Shown here piece after piece: positions 17,534-29,068 of a stretch of DNA of 64,000 nucleotides (position 1 is its first letter; each line of letters starts with the position of its first letter). The DNA is from Echinococcus granulosus (lineage: Eukaryota > Platyhelminthes > Cestoda > Cyclophyllidea > Taeniidae). The notes under the pieces are model-generated. The model saw only the letters and a program-made list of their open reading frames with translations. It did not search any database and was not told the origin of the DNA. The stretch covers positions 528,774 through 592,773 of the forward strand of contig NW_020170406.1 in NCBI RefSeq assembly GCF_000524195.1, read 5' to 3'. The position numbers and the translations under genes are program-made.

Positions 17534-17717
17534 TGTAGCGCCCTAAGACTTCCCTGAGAACGAAATAAGACATAATATTAGGGTAGAGTATGTTTTCAAA
17601 GCACGGAAGAGGTGGGGTGCCCGGGGGTCTTGTCGTTCAGCAAAAGTACAAAAGCTGTGCCCCAAGTGACAGCGAAATCACGCGAAGAGTTAAACAAAAA
17701 CCACCAACCGTATGAAA
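17534..17717 (-). mobile_element. Decayed solo LTR of the TRIM-like element
   Basis: On the plus strand it opens TGTAGCGCCCTAAGACTTCC, matching the reversed LTR at 49,476 (TGTAGCGTCCCAGGACTCCC). It continues with recognisable blocks (GAACGAAATAAGACATAATA, GCACGGAAGAGGTG) and ends near CCAACCGTAT, matching the far LTR end. The middle is deleted or diverged. No flanking internal region is seen, so it is a solo LTR or fragment; its element orientation is minus. Confidence 0.6.
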
Positions 17718-20700
17718 ATAGCATCAGGACTGACTGCGATTCCAATTGAACCGTTCATTCCCTCTCACATACCTCTCGCCTTCCCTGTCGTGCAGATATG
17801 TTAGAATTAACCATTTTATTTTGTTGTGTGTACTTTTGCATGGAATCAATTGAAAAAAAGCGATCTACTTTTCTTGATGGGAGTTAAATGAAGCGTTCTT
17901 ACTGCTGCTCACTCAGCGGAATGAGTTGTGCAAAAGGGTCACCGGTAATTTCCGTTATGACACACTCTTTTACCCCAACCTAAACTCACCAAAACACATA
18001 CACACGCATATGTAAACACGCACACACTGGAAAGTTATTCAAATGTTTAAGTTGGTAAGCAAAGCGCGCTTTGAGCAAAACAGTAAAATCGTGAGGCTAA
18101 AAGTGCACACCAAGGCCATTTGGTGTAGGAAAGAATAAAGCTAGTTGTGGGGCTGTAATAAAATCATTAAATTTTAATGTCCTCAATTGAGATGTAATTG
18201 TAAATAGAGCACCTCGAAACCATTTAACCCTGAAAACGGGTCCTGCCTGGAAATAGTAATTCACAAGACATAAATAGCCTTTGAGCTTTTGGTTATCAAG
18301 ATCTCAGTTTTATTATGTTTTCCGACAAAAGCGGGAGCATCGAGCGTGACAGGAGGGAACAAAGGTGTTTCCATTGTATCAGTTTATCCTCATATTCTAC
18401 TACGAGGGTCTCTTCAGTCTTTCGTAATTCAACTTCAGTGCTGGTTGTAGGGGTCTTGTTACTACGCATTTATGAAGCCCACAAAGGCAATTTGACGATC
18501 ATACAAATTTAAATACGAAAGAGAGATTAGGTAACTTTAATGTTAGTTACCTGGGTCCCAGAGGGCAGTTGACCAACACTTATTATATACTTCGTTGTGC
18601 TAACATAGTAGAATCCTTATACTAAGAGTATCTTAGGTCAATTTTTATAGCTCATAACTTAATCAATCTGTTTGTAGCACGATTTTGTGCAACCAGCTGC
18701 TATAAGGTGAACAAGAAAACATGTCATATGCTTGTGATGTAGGACTCGGGCGTCGCTTTTATTATCATTGGGGAACTCATTAGTGAAATGATGCGGTTTC
18801 CTTACCTATTACGCGATACCTTAAAAGTTCACTTTATTTTTACGTCTAAACGAGTTTAAAAATTTTGTTTCCTAATTAAGGACATTCTTTGCATGGTGTA
18901 TACACATCAATTTAACTTTGAATGTTTTCATTAAATCATATCTTAAACGGTACAATAGCGAGTGAAGCATGACGCACAGATAAGATGGTGTGATTTGTAG
19001 CAGGTTGGATACGGTCATTGCAGAGATTATAAAGAACCACTTTAATTTCGCCATACATTAATTCACTACCCCTACCTAGTGTTGACACCGCTTCACAAAA
19101 AGTTTTATCTCAAACACGTCATATTAATCATTCCTAATGTCTTCACGTCTTAAGCAGCTAGCCAGTAGAGTTTTATGATTGTGAAAAAGGAAGCAGAAGT
19201 CGCACTTTTTCCCTGCCTTGGCTTATTTAAAATTCTCGAAGCTAATTTGCAAATTCTGAACTGAGATAGCATGTTCAATCTAGGGCGTTTTTTAAGTTTG
19301 CCTCATTTGAATATTTGGACTAAAGACGTTCTGCTAAATGATAAGGTATGCATCCGATACAATTAAGAGGTATGGAATATTTCGTAATGAAAAGGGCAAC
19401 TGATGTTAGTTTAAAAGTGGTACATGAGGGAGCCTTTTTATAGTAGCAAGTACATGCCTTGATTACTGAGCCTTTTTCTGCAACCTTAACAGAGATACTC
19501 AAAAAGTGAGACAGGAAAATAAGTTTTATCTAAAATCGTTGGCTGAACCTCTCCCCACCTTGGTTTTTCTACCTCTGCTACATCCCACAGTCCCCCCAAT
19601 GCCGCAGTCGCCGCCGCCTATTTTACGAGAGGATAAATGGCAGTTTTTCAGAGACGAGAAAAAGCTACGACAATTGAAGCGGCTTTTGGTCGCACCACAT
19701 CCTCCTTCTCTTACTCTTCATTTATGGGCAGAGTAGTTTGCATAAATATCATCCCCACTCACAAAAAAACATTTCAAAATGAGATTTTGGTATGGGCAAA
19801 TAACATGAGATGCATTACCCATGAACCTAAAATGACTGCATCAACAAGTATTATGTTTTTAGGCCAAAAGTATTCTTGTAGAAAATACATCCTGTATATA
19901 GGATGCATTCTTTAAAAGAGATCACAAATTTTTATAAAACTAAACAAGTATTCTCAGAACTGGTTCTCTGTAAAATGGCTCAGTTAAATACAAAATGTAT
20001 TTCATTACCACTGCTGATTGTCTAAGAGACGCAAGACTCTAAAGGCCATTTGGAAGTCTTTCAGCGCGGCTTGACATTAACAGGTACAGCAAAATTGAGT
20101 CACTTGATGACTAAGTATCCATAATCCAATCACACATTGCGGGTAGGTGCTTAAAGCGTTATGAAGACCCGTTTTAATATGAGCCCACCGTCACAAACTC
20201 ATGATACGGCCTTTATTACTATATGATAGCCGGTTGCAATAATTCATGTCGTAAATAAAGTGGTTGGGTATAAAAAATGAAATGTTTTTAGACAAAACGA
20301 TACTATGAACATCTACCGGATCAGTCAAAAATTAATCACAACTAGTTTTACATTAAGAATAACGAAACATCTGGTCTGCGGTCGTCGATTTTCTTCTGGG
20401 ACTGGCACCCAATTCGCCGTATTTATTTGTAACGATACAGTTGTTGTTATAATTGTATATTTAACTACAAGATCCTTGCGAGGGTACGGTGGTGTTCTGC
20501 TCAAGTCACCTTCATGCTAGTAATCGCCTAGCCAGGCTAATTCCAGGCCCCTTTGCCACATGACGCCTTCGGGACACCTCACATTTCATCAATCACACAA
20601 AACAGCGTCCCAAATTGCAACTAAAAAATAATGCAGCAGTTCAATTAAATTTTATGTGCCCCTATTGGACCATTGAATTTCCGGTGATTGTTTATGACCC

Positions 20701-23700
20701 TATAAAACTAGTCTAAATGGGCAGAAACTCCGAGAAAGTTTTACTCGATTAATAAATAGTAGTCAAATAATCAAACTTAGGCAAATAATGTAAACCTAAT
20801 TTAATACCTGTTTGAAAGTTGTATTAGTCAAAAGCTGAAAAAGGCACGTAGAAAGCTGTTTCAAAATAACGCTTTTGTTTCTAAGTACTATCCTAGAATT
20901 ATTTGAGTAAATATAACTCCGTAAATGTAACAATAGTTACAAACGCATAAATTTTCTAGCACATAAAATAATCTAGGCGCGTTACCTCCCGGAAATTGCC
21001 TATAATAAATTTTCCAATTATAGTTAATGCTCTCATTTAATGTATAAAACATTCAGATTTTAGTATCCAAGTGTGCAAAAAAAGGAGTTTGGTAAAGTTC
21101 AAAGGACTTTTTAAGAATAAAACTGAGCGGTTACCTCACGCCGCATTTGATTTAGGCTTTAAATAACTTGAGGCTACTGTGGAAAGAAATCACAGTAAGT
21201 CCAATCGACTCCTTTCAATGTCGATAAATTTTGACCAAAAAATACGCGTTTCTTTAAATGATCACAGTGGAGTGAACCATTGGATGGTTTAAACAGCTAA
21301 ATAGGGGTGCTAAAATGCGCCAAAATACCTCAACGTTATGCAAAAAGCGTCACACTGGGATGTTTTTTCTAGTCTTTAAGAAGAGACAATATAATTACCC
21401 GAGAAACATCAATCTTTTTCTTCAACTCTGCTGCAAGAAGTTGTGACAGAAAGGTGTTTTGTTTTTAACCCCCGGTGCAAGTTCCCTTCAACGAGAATTG
21501 GACCGAAGTGGATGTGATGTCATTCAAGTTGCCAAGATGGATTTTAATTCACATTTCTTAATCATTAGTGTGATGCTGTCTGTTTTAAAATGCATCAATC
21601 TAGTAGAAACGATAAAGCATAATGCTTCCAATGCTGCTTCTGCCACCAAAGCGTAGCTGAATTGAAAGAGTAGTAAATTGAGGTATATTGCTTGGTCTTC
21701 AGGTGCCAAGTGCCCCTCTTCTAACTTACTTAGAGATCACATTTAACTATCTAGTTGTAAATGTTAATGTTAATGAGTAGCTTTTTGCGATCATGGATTA
21801 AATTAAAAAGGAAAATGGGTACATTTATCCTGCCTTTCCAAAAACTAGATTACGTTTACTTACTTCGGTGGTAGCAAAAATAATTGCTAACTTTGACTGC
21901 CAACAAAGTAAAAACTTAATTGACATATTTTCATTTTCATACTCCTGCTGTTCTGAATTTTTAAATTCTTCAACCTGCAGTTAAAATTTGAAAGATTATG
22001 GAGGAAGGAAGGTGATCTTGTAAGCAAATATCGCATTACTAATACATTCCATACTTGGTTAAGTGAGTGATTTAAATAAAAATAACTATATAGGAATTGA
22101 CCTGCTAAGAAGAGCATAGTGCTTTGTTAGTTGGAACAAGCAAATTTAAAACCTATAATTCNNNNNNNNNNNNNNNNNNNNNNNNNNNNNNNNNNNNNNN
22201 NNNNNNNNNNNNNNNNNNNNNNNNNNNNNNNNNNNNNNNNNNNNNNNNNNNNNNNNNNNNNTACCTACAAATCACAACCAATCATTGCGGGTGGCTGTGC
22301 CGGGAGTCGAGGTAACGCTTTTGCTACCTGCTACCATAACCACTGCAGTTAAAAGTTGCATTATTTTTAATGAATTCCATTTCACACTGTTTGAAAAAGC
22401 ACCAGTGTTACTTTTTCCCAGTATTTTTGTGGATGTAGAAGTGTCTGTGTGAATTCATCTAAATTTAGAGGCATAAAAATTATTCTTCTTTGTTCCTGTG
22501 TGAAAGATTATAGCAATCCGTGAGTAAAGTAGCAAATTTTTAAAGTATATCTACACTATCAGTGGTAATACACATGTTGTTTTCGTATTTTGGTCCCATT
22601 TTATTGGTTTACTAGTTGTGTAATTAACAATTTTTCTGGTGATTAGTAAGGCACAGAACACTAGGTAGTTTTAAAATCACAAATAAAATATGTGTTACTT
22701 GGCTTCAGTCATAAGTCAAAGTAGGTCTTAATTACGTCTTATGTCTTGATGATATTTACAGAGAAGAAATGTCACAGCTAGCTTTTACACTGCGGTTTCC
22801 ATTGGCTCTAAACTGAAACAGTTTAATAAGAAATCTGGATTTTAAACCTCAAGATAAAAGAGTTGTAATGAATGGCGTAAATCAAAGATACCCACAAACA
22901 CAGTCAGCCCAACTATTTGTTTTTATACATGGGCAACATGGTATGTGTTCACTGAGAAAAAAGTGAACTTTTAACGGGAGTGATTCATCGCACGATGGAG
23001 AAGTAAAAAGTGGGGTTATTTTATGAACATTCTACTTATGTAGATCAAGATCTACGTGGGAATAGTTTCGGACGCTTCGTATTGGCTCTAACAATATGTA
23101 TATCAGTTCATAATCCGTCCGATGGAGTATAACTTAACTGGAAACAGTTTTCTACTCAAAGAAATGAAGAACTTTAGTTAACTATGTAAGTCTGCATTAT
23201 ACGAAGGAGCGTTTGATGATTAATTTTCTGTTTTATGAAAGGGGATGATGAGCACTTTTTTGTCTACGTATTAAAAAAAATTATCGCATGTTTCTATTTA
23301 AGGATTTAGTATTAAATAATAGCAAAACATTCGGAAATATATTTAAATCGACTAGCTTTAGGCATCCACGGCAGGCGGGCAGAAGTATCTAAGCCTTTGC
23401 CAAATATTATGGCCATAGTAATCATCAATGTAAGAAGGCGTATCTGCAATTGTCAGAAGTCTATCAAACAAAATTATGCGGCTATTCCACATTCTCCTAT
23501 ATGGAAATTATTTTTGTTTAAATTAATGTCCACAAAGGCACTTACATTTACTTAAGCACACCAACTAAACCTGTCTATTACCTATTTCGCTACGTAAAAT
23601 AAACTAGAAGTAGGGTAGTATTTTTAGAATAAACTTTGCCATCATGGTAAAGTTTTTACCTCCTTTGAAATGAAGGCACTTTCCTTGGGCAGAGGCACAT

Positions 23701-25790
23701 TTGGCCGTTTTTTTCGTTAAAAATAATAAGACAAAAATACATTAGCAGAAAATACGTGGGTGTTTTTATTGCATTCCGGAGATGTGATTGGTTGGTGGCG
23801 CTGCCCCATGCTGTATGTGACCAATGAGCGGCATCCACTGCACAGAGGCGCTTTCATTTATTGGTCCTCATTTTTGACACAAATAAATTGATAATAAAAT
23901 TAGAATACAAGGAAATGCCTTTGTTTTTTTGTACGGTTTAAGCCCTGCTTTAAACTACGGAGCATACGAATGGCGCCAAGGTTACAATTTGCTATAAAAT
24001 ATATGCGTGCGCGTATGCTGTTGCCGTTTTTTCGTTTTCTTTCACAAGATTAAGGATGATTTATGCAAATAAGAAAACTTGGAAGCAAAGTCCCGCCTAT
24101 TTTAAATCACCAAAATTGCAAAAAGTAATGAAGGAGACTTAGTGAGGAAGCAATCTTAAGGATGTTTGTCTAAATTATTAGTCCTTTTTCATTGAGATAC
24201 AAAACAGCTACGGAGTCAGTCCACTTTTAAAAAGGATGTCTTTAAAGGGAAAAAAACTAGCTTTTCATTCCCTAACTACCTTTTCCCTACTTGGCGAGAA
24301 AAGATGGTAGGCAACACTTAGGGAAATATAATCAACAAGAAAATACGGAGGATGAGGCAGTATTCCCTCTCTCCCTACATCCCCATCCTAAAGTAGGATT
24401 TGAGGTCTTCTTCGGGGTAATTCTTACAACAGTATAACTTATAATGTCTTGCGCTGTAGCATAAGTGCAACGACTGAACATTATCCCTATTGACTGATTT
24501 AATGGTCCTAAGTGATTTCAACGAAATTACTCATGTGAATGGGTTATACGTTCTGTTACCGAATAACATGCCCTCTCTGAATGCTCTACAATTAAGTTGA
24601 CAAGCCTCTGACTTCCTTATAATTCGAACCCCTTTACAACTCGATCCTCTAAGCAGGAGCTTTCGAGGCACATCCCAACAAATAATTAAAGGTAGCTGTA
24701 CGGAAAATAGAGGGAACTTTTGGCCATCATAAAGTTGAATTCGAGCTCTAAAGCAATAGTAAAGCAATGTCTCTTTCGATTACTAGATCATAACTGGGTA
24801 GCCCCTAACAGTGTCTGGTAAATGTGTTGACTTCCTGTAATGTGGATACCCGACAGTTAGATTTTCACTTGCATTTAAGTTTCTATTGCATACAGGATTG
24901 GAAGTCAAGATATTAAATGCATTTTGTAAACAAAGTCAAAACTTCTGATGTTATTTTGCAGATGAAAGGAGGATCAGAGCATCAACTTTCGGAGTTGGGC
25001 CTCACTGATTGGCTGCGATATGTTTCCCGAATCCACGGAAATCTCGTCAAATGTTTCTCTAAAAATGGTATTTAACTATAAACTGCACGCAAAAAGGACT
25101 TTCGTTTAAAGATCGACTGGCGTTATTATATTAGAACCCTGTCTACCGATATAAGGCTGACGATTTCAAATGTTTGCAATAACCTAGACATCTAGATTCA
25201 TTGAAAGTAAAATGAACAAAAAGAAACTCGAAAGAATTTTTTATTACTAGGTTTGGTAGAAGCTGCCATTTTAAAAAAAGGATAGATTTGTTAAAAAACC
25301 ACCCTTTTGTTTTTAACTAGGCTATCTATTATTCATCTGAAATTTAAATGCACAGTGATGCCATCTTGCCCCTAGTTTTCTTTGCTAAAAAGCATATAGT
25401 TATGGCATTCATTTGCTTAATACATATAAAACTAGCTGTACAAAATGTCAGTTAGCTTTTCTCAAAACACTTTCACTCGATCCCCCGTAAAAACCTAGCA
25501 TCTTGGTAGTTTTACTCCTCTCCAGCACAGAGTGCGAAAAAAATGTCTAATTTTTGGTAAAACTCGAGACAAATTTAATGTTGGTAAAGCGACAGAAAAT
25601 TTAAAAGACTAATTCAGAGCATCCGAAGTAAATATGCAAAGCGCTACGAGCAAAATAAGACAAATTTCGCACATATTTTATGCTACAATGTGAAGTGGAT
25701 TAACTCGTTAATTTTGCCGATGGGGTTTTCTTTATAAACAGTAAATATGTGTTAATAAGCTGAATTTTTGTCTGTTAAGAAAAAATCTCA
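17718..25790. other. Gene-poor AT-rich stretch containing one gap
   Basis: No gene recognised. Overlapping 76- and 92-codon frames at 19,506-19,915 have no recognisable content. A 100-N gap lies at 22,162-22,261. Three CCAAT-type boxes cluster at 23,787-23,864. The last part (about 24.8-25.8 kb) lies 3' of the ODAD1-like gene. Confidence 0.5.
22162..22261. other. Assembly gap (100 N)
   Basis: Exactly 100 unresolved bases, so probably a placeholder of unknown true size. The flanks are ordinary AT-rich sequence. Confidence 0.99.
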
Positions 25791-27887
25791 TTACCCTACT
25801 GATGGTAGATCATCTATCCCATCTGTGGTTGCACTGTCTTCGCTGATTGCAGAATCAGTTTGAAGATTTGTTGGGGTGTCAGGCACTTTTGTGGTTATAC
25901 CATCTTCCGACTTATTTTTCTGCAAATCAGGTGCACGCATTTAGCATAAAACCACCAGTGTAAACAATCCATAAATCAGATCTGCTCTGGCTTTACCAGC
26001 GCCTTGTAAAGGTCGTAAATTTGGCCAATCCGTTGCTCCAACGCCATCATTGTTTTCTCCACTCTACCCTGCGGTGACGAGTCCAAATCAGCTTCTGCGT
26101 CGGTGTCGAGATGTACGACTACTGTGAGAAATTTGATCCCTCTAAGAACGTGCTTAGCCTTCCTTCTTGCCCTTCTGAGTGATCTCGCCAAAGCCACCGC
26201 CTTCGCCTTTGCATTTGTGTACTTTTCCTAGAATTAAACATGGATAATAGTTTTTACTTAAAAGAATGAGTAAAAGTTTTATGTTAATAACTTACGTCCA
26301 GGTGCAATATTTGCTCCCGAAAGAGTTTAGCGTTAGCCTTCATTTCGTCTAGAGTTTGGACCTTTTTCTCTTCAAGTTGATCAATTTCTTCTTTGATTTT
26401 TGAACAGTCAAAATCCTGGGCGTTTGTGTATTCCACTGCGCGGTTTATTTCGGCTTCTTTAGATATGAAAATTTCCACGATTTTTTCAACTTCAGTCACA
26501 CCCAACAGATCACCCAGTTTTTTAAAGGCTTCTTCAAATTCCTCTAGCTGATTTATCTTCAATTCATATGTAACTGCTTGGTCTTCTGAAACAAATATAT
26601 GCCACCTCATTTACAGTTATCTAACATGTATATCTAAAACCTATTATTTGTAATTAGTCAATTTGATCTTAAAATATTTTTTTGTGTTTTAGTAGTGGCA
26701 TGCAAGTCGAAAAAACTTTCGATTTTAAAATGAGCACTAATTGGGCACTCTAGTTATAAGTCTACTATATAATATGGTTAATCATTGTCAATCCTCGCTT
26801 ATGTGAGTAAATAAATGGTGAGAATAAATTAAAATCAATTATCTTTTTGCCAAATTAGGATACGTTAAGGGTTAATTTGTACAAAACCATTCAAATAAAC
26901 ATATTGGTAGTTGGTTTTAACAAGACAATAGTTAAAAGGATTTACCTCTTTCAGGCATAATTAAGTGCTTATAACGGCTTTTCGATTTAGTTTTCATAAA
27001 GACTTGCAACCGACATATATACTCCTTCATTCGTTGACGTTCTTTTATCTCGGTATCAAATAAGTCTCTGTCTTTTTCATTTTTTGCCGAAACGACTCTA
27101 ATTTTCTTTGAGAGTTTTTCGCTACATTATTGGATATTTAATGGTAAAACCTCTACCGCTCATCATGTGCTGCCAAAGAAGATTCAACAAGTTTGTTCTT
27201 TTCCTGCGATATTCTCGCCATTTCACTGATAAGCTTTTTCCATTTTTCAACAAAGAGCCGTCTATCAACATACATTATATCAATTTCTCCTCGAATCTTG
27301 CTAATGGAAGCAGAAAGCAAACCTAGTTTCTCATTAGCCTAATAGATAAAAGATGTTGCGGCACTACTCTCTGAAGCTTATTTTCTATGATGGCTTTGGA
27401 CTTTGCGTAATCATTTAGGTATTCAGTATAACCCAAAGCTCCGGACTTCATTAATTCTCTGCTTTTTTCATTCCAGTAACGTATCTAAACTAAACCTATT
27501 AATTGTCAAGAAAAAAACCTGGCGGTCTAGTTCTACTTGGTTTTGCCTTTCTTTTTCAGTTCTTTTCATTATTTGGTCAGAAATGATAATATATTCCTTA
27601 AGTTTGCCAATGGACTTTTCGTCTTTTTTTCGACTTGCTATGCAATTCATTAGTGACAGTTGTAAGTTGAGATCCTCATTTTCTGATTTCATAAAATCTA
27701 ACTCATTCCTTTAATAGTAAATATCATTTTAAAATAATTACTCGTATTTGCAAAATAAAACTCGAAAGCGCCCCACTTCTCGCTTTTTTTCGCGCTCAAC
27801 TTTCCGACATTGTTGTACGATTGCACAATACTCTGTCTGCAATGGTGTGTCATCATCAGCGTTTTTCTCAGGCCTTTGGGAGGTCAT
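25791..27887 (-). CDS. ODAD1/CCDC63-like outer dynein arm docking coiled-coil protein, eight exons
   Basis: Exons (minus strand): 27887-27742, 27708-27519, 27484-27368, 27338-27157, 27121-26946, 26585-26296, 26227-25997 and 25919-25791. GT/AG junctions join in phase to 1461 nt, 486 residues plus TAA. Reading through any intron reaches a stop, so the introns are needed. Most of the product is charged, coiled-coil-like sequence. Segments such as SLAAHDER followed by EIKERQRMKEYICRLQVFM, and GVTEVEKIVEIFISKE followed by EEIDQLEEKK, follow the order and spacing I recall for ODAD1 (CCDC114) and CCDC63. These proteins attach outer dynein arms to ciliary and flagellar doublets. The last exon is an acidic Ser/Thr-rich tail, and length is near the family range. 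The start at 27887 is the weakest point: it follows a possible acceptor (ACCCAG), so a further upstream exon is possible. Gene reality is strong; the family call is from memory. Confidence 0.78.
27122..27741 (-). other. Cluster of four micro-introns in the ODAD1-like gene
   Basis: Introns 1-4 occupy 27709-27741 (33 nt), 27485-27518 (34 nt), 27339-27367 (29 nt) and 27122-27156 (35 nt). Each starts GT and ends AG, and each is required to keep the frame open. Introns 5-7 are longer (360, 68 and 77 nt). This 5' clustering of very short introns resembles that reported for schistosome genes. Confidence 0.75.
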
Positions 27888-28391
27888 TTACCTGGGTTTC
27901 AGAAGTGCAATAGCGTCTCTTTCGCACTCAAGGTCGACGTTGGATAGAACAAACAATAACAGGATAAACATAAGACGCAGTAGATAATTGGCAGCATTTC
28001 AGCAACTTTTGTGAAAAATTTAGATTTATATACTTTGAAGAAGCACCGAATCCAGCAAAAAATAGGCAAAATTCCAAAAGCCTCACTTTTAGAGCTAAAA
28101 TGCTAGAAAATTTCATCAAAAAACTAGTCCTCCATTTCGCTGATAAAAAAAGCACACAAAGGAATTTTCTGTCAGAGTTAAACCTTTCGTGGCGTTTGCT
28201 TATCTAAATCAGTGAACCGCTTGGCCTCTAATTAGTTCCTTATATGCTCAAATGTTAGCCTTCGGTATCCGAGGCAACATTGTAATGGCAATCGTGCAGT
28301 CGATTCTCTCTTTGAAACGGCCACCAAACTGTTCATCTAAATAAGTTGCAGCATACAGCTGTCGAAAAAATGAGTTGGAAAATGTGTGTTT
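27888..28391. other. Region upstream of ODAD1-like gene
   Basis: AT-rich. It should contain the promoter and any 5' UTR exon of the ODAD1-like gene. A possible donor (ACCCAG then GTAAAT) just upstream of the chosen ATG leaves room for an extra exon, but I found no convincing coding continuation. Confidence 0.4.
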
Positions 28392-28565
28392 TGTAGCGCC
28401 CTAAATTTCCATTAGAACGAAAGAGGACAAAATACTTGAGCAGAATATGCATGTTCGGCCAATAGTGGGTATTGGAGCCATTAGCATGGTGAGAAGCCAG
28501 TTTACCTGGCAACGGCTTAATTACGGGTACCCAAATTGGACCTTTTACCAAAACAGTTTGTTACA
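28392..28565 (-). mobile_element. Decayed LTR of the TRIM-like element (minus orientation)
   Basis: On the plus strand it opens TGTAGCGCCCTAAATTTCC and continues with GAACGAAAGAGGACAAAATA, aligning with the reversed LTR at 49,476. It ends near GTTTGTTACA, matching the conserved ATTACA end. It is about 174 bp against 197 bp for the intact LTR. No matching 4-bp duplication is visible. Confidence 0.6.
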
Positions 28566-28871
28566 CAACCAACTAATTAGGGTTTTCATCCCATACCTGT
28601 TCGTAATTAGGATAGAGGTCACTAAACTTTAAACGTATACAGTCCCATCCCATTGAAAACTTTTCTGATTAACTTTTAAAACTCACTCATCTATCTAAAT
28701 TCGTCATTCTTACCTCACTAGGTTTGGGTTTACACAAGTCAATAACTCCATTTATAATCCCACTGTCTATTTATAGTAACGTCGACCAGACGGGGTATGG
28801 AAATCTAGTATTGCATAGCGTCTGGAGTCTTGTCTGAACCCGTAACGAAAGAATGCTGTAGAAGAACATAT

Positions 28872-29068
28872 TGTAAAACGATGGCGATTTATCTCTTGGT
28901 ATGGGTGAGGCGCCACTTTTAGACTTTTGAATTTGCCTTCTTGTACCACGCTGGATGGGCTGGCCTTCCGGCCATGCCAGCAGTCCAAACACCTTCTCTG
29001 TGCTGATTATCTATTCTGCCCGAGCATTGTGTCTTCCTTCGTCTTCAGGGAAGTCTCAGGACGATAAA
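28872..29068 (+). mobile_element. Decayed LTR of the TRIM-like element (plus orientation)
   Basis: It begins TGTAAAACGATGGCGATTTA and contains GGTGAGGCGCCACTTTT and CACCTTCTCTGTGCTGA, aligning throughout with the intact LTR read on its own sense strand. It is 197 bp long, the same as the intact LTRs. The preceding 90 bp resemble the 3' internal end of the element (a degenerate purine-rich segment), so this may be a 3' LTR with a remnant of interior. It opposes the LTR at 28,392. Confidence 0.65.

Noticed and set aside
22124..22352. Open frames running through N runs
   Set aside because: They exist only because unknown bases contain no stops. The same applies at 33.8 and 49.8 kb.
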